10,000 nt of DNA from NCBI GenBank assembly GCA_020216745.1, contig JAIWNQ010000051.1, forward strand, positions 1 to 10,000, given 5' to 3'. A program made the position numbers and the translations under genes. The notes under the pieces are model-generated. The model was not told the origin of the DNA, did no database searches, and was given only the letters and a program-made list of their open reading frames with translations. This DNA is from Candidatus Hydrogenedens sp. GTDB taxonomy: Bacteria > Hydrogenedentota > Hydrogenedentia > Hydrogenedentales > Hydrogenedentaceae. Position 1 is the stretch's first letter, and each line of letters begins with the position of its first letter. Shown one piece after another: positions 7,245-10,000 of the stretch.

Positions 7245-7839
7245 CCAAAATAAATTCTCCGGGCTCTTTCTGACCTGAAATTTCTCGTTTTACCTCTTCT
7301 TTCAGCTTTTTTAATTTCATTTCTTCTTCAATCTTCTGTGTTACCTTCATCAACAGTTTTCCTGCATTGGGATGTTCCAAAGCCAGAGCCTTTTCCAACA
7401 TCCATCGACTTCTATGCAAATCTCCCAACTTGTAATAACAAAAACCTAAACCATAATATGCATCACGATGTTCTGGATTTTCCTCACAAATCCAACGATA
7501 TAACGCAATAGCCTCCACTATTTTCCCCCGACTTACCAGTGAGGCGGCTTCTCTCGAACGAATTTTTATATCCGATGAAAAAGTCAAATAGCTCCTCCCT
7601 GACTCTTCTAAGCCATCATCTGGTAGCGGAAGTTTCACCACTTCTTTATTAATTTGTACTTGAGGAGGAGGTGAATCTTTTGGTGGTATTTGTTCAGTCT
7701 TTGCAGGGTCAATTCTCATTACCAACTTTTTACCACATGCAGGACATGTCCCTCTTAACTCATGGCCATCAACTTGAGGAACCAATCGTGCACCACATTC
7801 ACACTCCAAAATTTTTGTTTTTATATCTTGTCCATCCAT
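7231..7839 (-). CDS. Zinc-ribbon and TPR protein of unknown function
   Basis: I do not recognise a named family for this 202-residue protein. Residues 13-35 form a likely zinc ribbon with Cys13-x-Cys15 and Cys32-x2-Cys35 (ECECGARL, CPACGKKL). A proline-rich, probably disordered linker follows (about 45-75, IPPKDSPPPQ). Residues about 95-165 look like two tetratricopeptide-type helical repeats: AASLVSRGKIVEAIALYRWI, then AYYGLGFCYYKLGDLHRSRW with LEKALALEHP. A charged helix, possibly coiled coil, covers 167-187 (KIEEEMKLKKLKEEVKRE). There is no signal peptide or membrane segment, so it is probably cytoplasmic and acts as an adaptor. AGGAG lies seven bases before the ATG. It follows plsX after 28 bases and overlaps xerD by 14, so it is expressed with both. 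Confidence 0.85.
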   Translation of the reverse strand: MDGQDIKTKILECECGARLVPQVDGHELRGTCPACGKKLVMRIDPAKTEQIPPKDSPPPQVQINKEVVKLPLPDDGLEESGRSYLTFSSDIKIRSREAASLVSRGKIVEAIALYRWICEENPEHRDAYYGLGFCYYKLGDLHRSRWMLEKALALEHPNAGKLLMKVTQKIEEEMKLKKLKEEVKREISGQKEPGEFILDESE

Positions 7840-7867
7840 GTTATAACTCCTGAAATAATAAACTAAA

Positions 7868-8950
7868 CTATATTAGTTGCTTATCTATACTATCAGAACT
7901 ATCAGATAAAGTGTCCTTTCCACTCTCTAACTTTTCTTCAGGTTCTACAATATCTTTTATTGAAAATTTTTTTACTTTTTTTCCAATATGTCCCACAAGG
8001 TCTGATTTAACAGATGTAATTGCACCTCGAATTCCATTTGCTATACCTAAAGGAGACGAGGCACCATGTAAGGCAATTACAACTCCCTGGACCCCCAAAA
8101 GAGGTGCCCCTGGGTATTCATTTGGATTAACCGTTTTCTTCAATTCTTGGAGTGCACTTCGAGCAAGCACTGCCCCTAAACGGTTCATTGAGGACTTGAG
8201 GAGCTGTTCCTTCATAAATATTCCAACAAATTTTGCAACCGATTCTGCGGTCTTTAAAATAATATTCCCAACAAATCCATCACATACAACAACATCTGCC
8301 TCTCCCTCAAACACACTATTTGGTTCCACATTCCCTATAAAATAGATATTTTCTGCTTTACTTAATATTTGAAAGGCTTGCTTTAATACCACACTCCCTT
8401 TAATCATTTCCTCACCAATATTAATAAGACCTACACGAGGTTTTTCAACCCCGAGAGCATAATGGGAATAGGCAGCACCCATAATGGCAAAATCACATAA
8501 ATGCCTTGCCTGACAATCCACATTAGCACCTAAATCCAATAAAACAACTCTCCCACCCTTTGTAGGTAGTGCTTGAGCCAGTGCAGGACGTGAAATTCCC
8601 TCAATAATCCCAAGAACAATACGCGAACCAACCATAACAGCACCTGTATTGCCAGCACTAACAACCGCATCTACTTCCCCAATCTTTAACTTTCTTAATG
8701 CAACCAAAAGGCTACTTTCCTTCTTCTGCCTTAACGCAATAACAGGCTGGTCATGCATCGAAATATATTCTGGGGTATGAACAACTTCAATATTACCTCT
8801 TTTCGGATATTTATCTAATTCCTTTTTTAGGAGTTCTTCATCCCCAAAAAGAATAATATCACAATTCCTCTCCAAACTCGCTTCCACTGCTCCCTGCACT
8901 TCAATAGCAGGAGCACCATCAGAACCCATCGCATCTAAGGCGATGCGCAT
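7868..8950 (-). CDS. plsX: Phosphate acyltransferase PlsX
   Basis: PlsX converts acyl-ACP and phosphate to acyl-phosphate, the acyl donor for PlsY in the first step of bacterial phospholipid synthesis. It is a peripheral membrane enzyme. The 360-residue protein shows family blocks throughout: LDAMGSDGAP (5-14, normally DAMGGD), VSAGNTGA, LDLGANVDC, GLINIGEE with KGS, GNVEPN, VVCDGFVGN, and EYPGAPLLGVQG with ALHGASSP near the end. The last 30 or so residues (PEEKLESGKD and a Ser/Asp-rich tail) extend beyond the usual 330-345 and look disordered. The ATG is preceded by GGAG at eight bases. It is 22 bases after rpmF, as in many bacteria, but fabH/fabD/fabG do not follow it here. Confidence 0.97.
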   Translation of the reverse strand: MRIALDAMGSDGAPAIEVQGAVEASLERNCDIILFGDEELLKKELDKYPKRGNIEVVHTPEYISMHDQPVIALRQKKESSLLVALRKLKIGEVDAVVSAGNTGAVMVGSRIVLGIIEGISRPALAQALPTKGGRVVLLDLGANVDCQARHLCDFAIMGAAYSHYALGVEKPRVGLINIGEEMIKGSVVLKQAFQILSKAENIYFIGNVEPNSVFEGEADVVVCDGFVGNIILKTAESVAKFVGIFMKEQLLKSSMNRLGAVLARSALQELKKTVNPNEYPGAPLLGVQGVVIALHGASSPLGIANGIRGAITSVKSDLVGHIGKKVKKFSIKDIVEPEEKLESGKDTLSDSSDSIDKQLI

Positions 8951-8972
8951 GTTTTTTTCTCCATGTTAAGGA

Positions 8973-9155
8973 TTATTCTTCTTCTAACTTTAATACAAGA
9001 CGGTTCTTATAATAGCCACACTTTGGACATACACGGTGAGGTAAAATTTTCTCACTGCAATGTGGACATTCCACTAAGTTCGGTTTGGTCAATGCATGAT
9101 GTGACCTTCTCATATTTCTTTTTGCTTTTCCAGTTCTTCGTTTTGGGACAGGCAC
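8973..9155 (-). CDS. rpmF: Large-subunit ribosomal protein L32
   Basis: This 60-residue protein is L32 of the 50S subunit. It begins PVPKRRTGKAKRNMRRSHHAL, the typical basic L32 head (positions 2-22), and contains an intact zinc ribbon, Cys30-x2-Cys33 and Cys43-x2-Cys46, so it is the zinc-binding form. The start is a GTG (9155), not ATG: the sequence AAGGAGG lies eight bases upstream and the conserved PVPKRR follows directly, leaving no doubt about the start. That Shine-Dalgarno sequence overlaps the last codons of yceD, and only three bases separate the two genes, so translation is likely coupled. Confidence 0.97.
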   Translation of the reverse strand: MPVPKRRTGKAKRNMRRSHHALTKPNLVECPHCSEKILPHRVCPKCGYYKNRLVLKLEEE

Positions 9156-9158
9156 GTC

Positions 9159-9770
9159 TTAATCCTCCTTTATGTTGAGGTTCATTCCTTGTAGTAATTC
9201 TGATAACTTTGTATTTGTTAAATGCATTGATTCATCATCTGCATCTTTCTTACATGTACATATATTATGATTAAGATTGGTGCCACATATTGGGCACAAA
9301 CCAGCACAATCTTCTTTACATAAAAATTTATATGGCATATCTAACACCAACTCTTCCCAAATATAGGGGGCAAGATTAATTTCATCTCCTTGGTATGTTC
9401 TTTTCTCTGCCAATTCATCAAATTCATCTTTATCTTTTCCTTTTTTACCTCTATCTTCACCTTTTTCTGTATCAACAATAATATTTAAATAACTATCGCA
9501 TCGTCCTTGCTCAAATAACCATATAATTTGTTTATTAATTTCATACCTTGTTTCATCAAGACATCTATCACATGCGTGTATAAAAAAACCTGCTATTTGC
9601 CCTTCAAATAAATAATTCTTGCCAACTTTTTTCATGACCCCCTCCACTTTGACAGTCTCAATTGGAAGGGATTTAACATCAACAGGCTGTATTTCTGAAA
9701 CCTTTACAGTTTCGTTAATCTGATAGCCCTTGCCTGATATATCCACTATTCTTATTTTTAGTATATCCAA
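9159..9770 (-). CDS. yceD: YceD/DUF177 family protein (large-subunit rRNA/ribosome-associated)
   Basis: The 203-residue protein belongs to the DUF177 family, almost always encoded just before rpmF; in E. coli and plants members are needed for normal 23S rRNA accumulation. The family CxxC is at Cys67/Cys70 (HACDRCLDETR). A lysine/aspartate-rich insert covers 101-121. The C-terminal part has an extra Cys cluster, Cys151, Cys155, Cys159, Cys162, Cys171 and Cys173 (CKEDCAGLCPICG, then CTCKK), a form known in many non-proteobacteria and probably metal-binding. The start is TTG at 9770, with AAAGGA eight bases before it; no ATG is available near the family's usual start. It heads the operon with rpmF, plsX, the zinc-ribbon/TPR gene and xerD. 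Confidence 0.92.
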   Translation of the reverse strand: MDILKIRIVDISGKGYQINETVKVSEIQPVDVKSLPIETVKVEGVMKKVGKNYLFEGQIAGFFIHACDRCLDETRYEINKQIIWLFEQGRCDSYLNIIVDTEKGEDRGKKGKDKDEFDELAEKRTYQGDEINLAPYIWEELVLDMPYKFLCKEDCAGLCPICGTNLNHNICTCKKDADDESMHLTNTKLSELLQGMNLNIKED

Positions 9771-9819
9771 TGGACAATTCCTTTATCAGACAGGGCTTTA
9801 GATAAACATAATTTTGCAA

Positions 9820-9848
9820 ATTTTATCAAAAAAACTAAAGAAAATCAA
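9820..9848 (-). promoter_or_regulatory. Proximal promoter candidate of the yceD-rpmF-plsX operon
   Basis: TTGATT (9843-9848) and TAAAAT (9820-9825) are 17 bases apart on the minus strand, giving a likely start near 9813 and a leader of about 43 bases that carries the AAAGGA of yceD. Confidence 0.55.
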
Positions 9849-9855
9849 AAGAAAT

Positions 9856-9882
9856 AAAACATCTTTTAATATGATGTTTTTT
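9856..9882. other. AT-rich hairpin between the two operon promoters
   Basis: AAAACATC (9856-9863) and GATGTTTT (9873-9880) form an eight-pair inverted repeat with a nine-base loop, and on the plus strand the right arm runs into six T residues. It looks like a weak intrinsic terminator, but no plus-strand gene is in front of it. It would sit in the leader of transcripts from the distal minus-strand promoter, where it could act as an attenuator, or it may be an operator. Confidence 0.4.
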
Positions 9883-9893
9883 AACCTATTTAT

Positions 9894-9923
9894 ATTATAC
9901 AATAATAGATTGATAGTTTTCCA
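9894..9923 (-). promoter_or_regulatory. Distal promoter candidate of the yceD operon
   Basis: A perfect TATAAT (9894-9899) has TGGAAA (9918-9923) at 18 bases, or TTGGAA at 19, on the minus strand. Its -35 lies between the -35 and -10 of the rightward promoter at 9906-9934, so the two would compete for polymerase. Confidence 0.4.
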
Positions 9924-9934
9924 AATGTTATAAT
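9906..9934 (+). promoter_or_regulatory. Rightward extended -10 promoter for a gene beyond the window
   Basis: TGTTATAAT (9926-9934) is a perfect extended -10; a weak -35 (TAGATT, 9906-9911) lies 17 bases upstream. The transcript would start near 9941 and run off the window. Confidence 0.5.
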
Positions 9935-9987
9935 ATTTTTCATGAAATAATTAAATCACATGCTTTGTTTGAATAACAAAAGCCAAC

Positions 9988-9993
9988 AGAGGA
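9988..9993 (+). promoter_or_regulatory. Ribosome-binding site at the window edge
   Basis: AGAGGA is followed by seven A/T bases up to the last base of the window. With the promoter at 9906-9934 this suggests a plus-strand gene starting within a few bases after 10000. The gene itself cannot be seen. Confidence 0.45.
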
Positions 9994-10000
9994 AAAATAA

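Noticed and set aside
7911..8345. Plus-strand open frame of 144 codons opposite plsX
   Set aside because: Shadow of the strongly conserved plsX coding frame, with low-complexity Ser/Thr/Phe content and no start signal.
8963..9178. Plus-strand open frame opposite rpmF
   Set aside because: Antisense to a certain L32 gene; no recognisable protein features.
9960..10000. ATG at 9960 opening a plus-strand frame to the window end
   Set aside because: No Shine-Dalgarno sequence precedes it, whereas AGAGGA at 9988 points to a start just past the window; 13 codons are too few to judge.

Overview
The window is AT-rich bacterial DNA with dense, mostly minus-strand genes and short spacers. It contains no rRNA, tRNA, insertion sequence or CRISPR array that I can see. 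Housekeeping proteins (Ppk1, HU, XerD, PlsX, L32, YceD) are clearly bacterial. The large secreted protease ends in a Glu-Gly-rich linker followed by a paired dockerin-like module with the motif SELLRVxQFxN. From memory, that ending resembles surface proteins of uncultivated Hydrogenedentota and related planctomycete-like lineages. The lineage call is an inference and rests on this one protein.

Layout, left to right. At 1-559 (minus) lies the N-terminal part of polyphosphate kinase 1, cut by the window edge. At 649-4266 (minus) is a 1205-residue exported gingipain-like (C25) cysteine protease with several accessory domains. It is insulated from the next gene by a strong minus-strand terminator at 4350-4384. 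At 4414-4728 (minus) is an HU/IHF-family nucleoid protein whose 5' leader can fold into a two-tier hairpin (4765-4811). It is divergent from a comB-like phosphatase gene at 4940-5674 (plus). That gene converges, with only 16 bases between stop codons, on a small multi-pass membrane protein at 5691-6158 (minus).

From 9770 down to 6339 (minus) there is a tight five-gene operon: yceD (DUF177), rpmF (ribosomal protein L32), plsX (phosphate acyltransferase), a zinc-ribbon/TPR protein, and a XerD-type tyrosine recombinase. The yceD-rpmF-plsX core is a classic linkage of ribosome and phospholipid synthesis genes. Here the usual fatty-acid genes after plsX are replaced by the zinc-ribbon/TPR gene and xerD, whose reading frames overlap by 14 bases. 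The first two genes use non-ATG starts (TTG, then GTG).

The right end (9771-10000) is a divergent control region. It holds two candidate promoters for the operon, an AT-rich hairpin between them, and an extended -10 promoter plus a ribosome-binding site pointing right, towards a gene that probably starts just outside the window.

Nothing here amounts to a proven new system. The items most worth follow-up are the protease architecture with its C-terminal module, the HU leader structure, and the uncharacterised zinc-ribbon/TPR gene fused by overlap to xerD.
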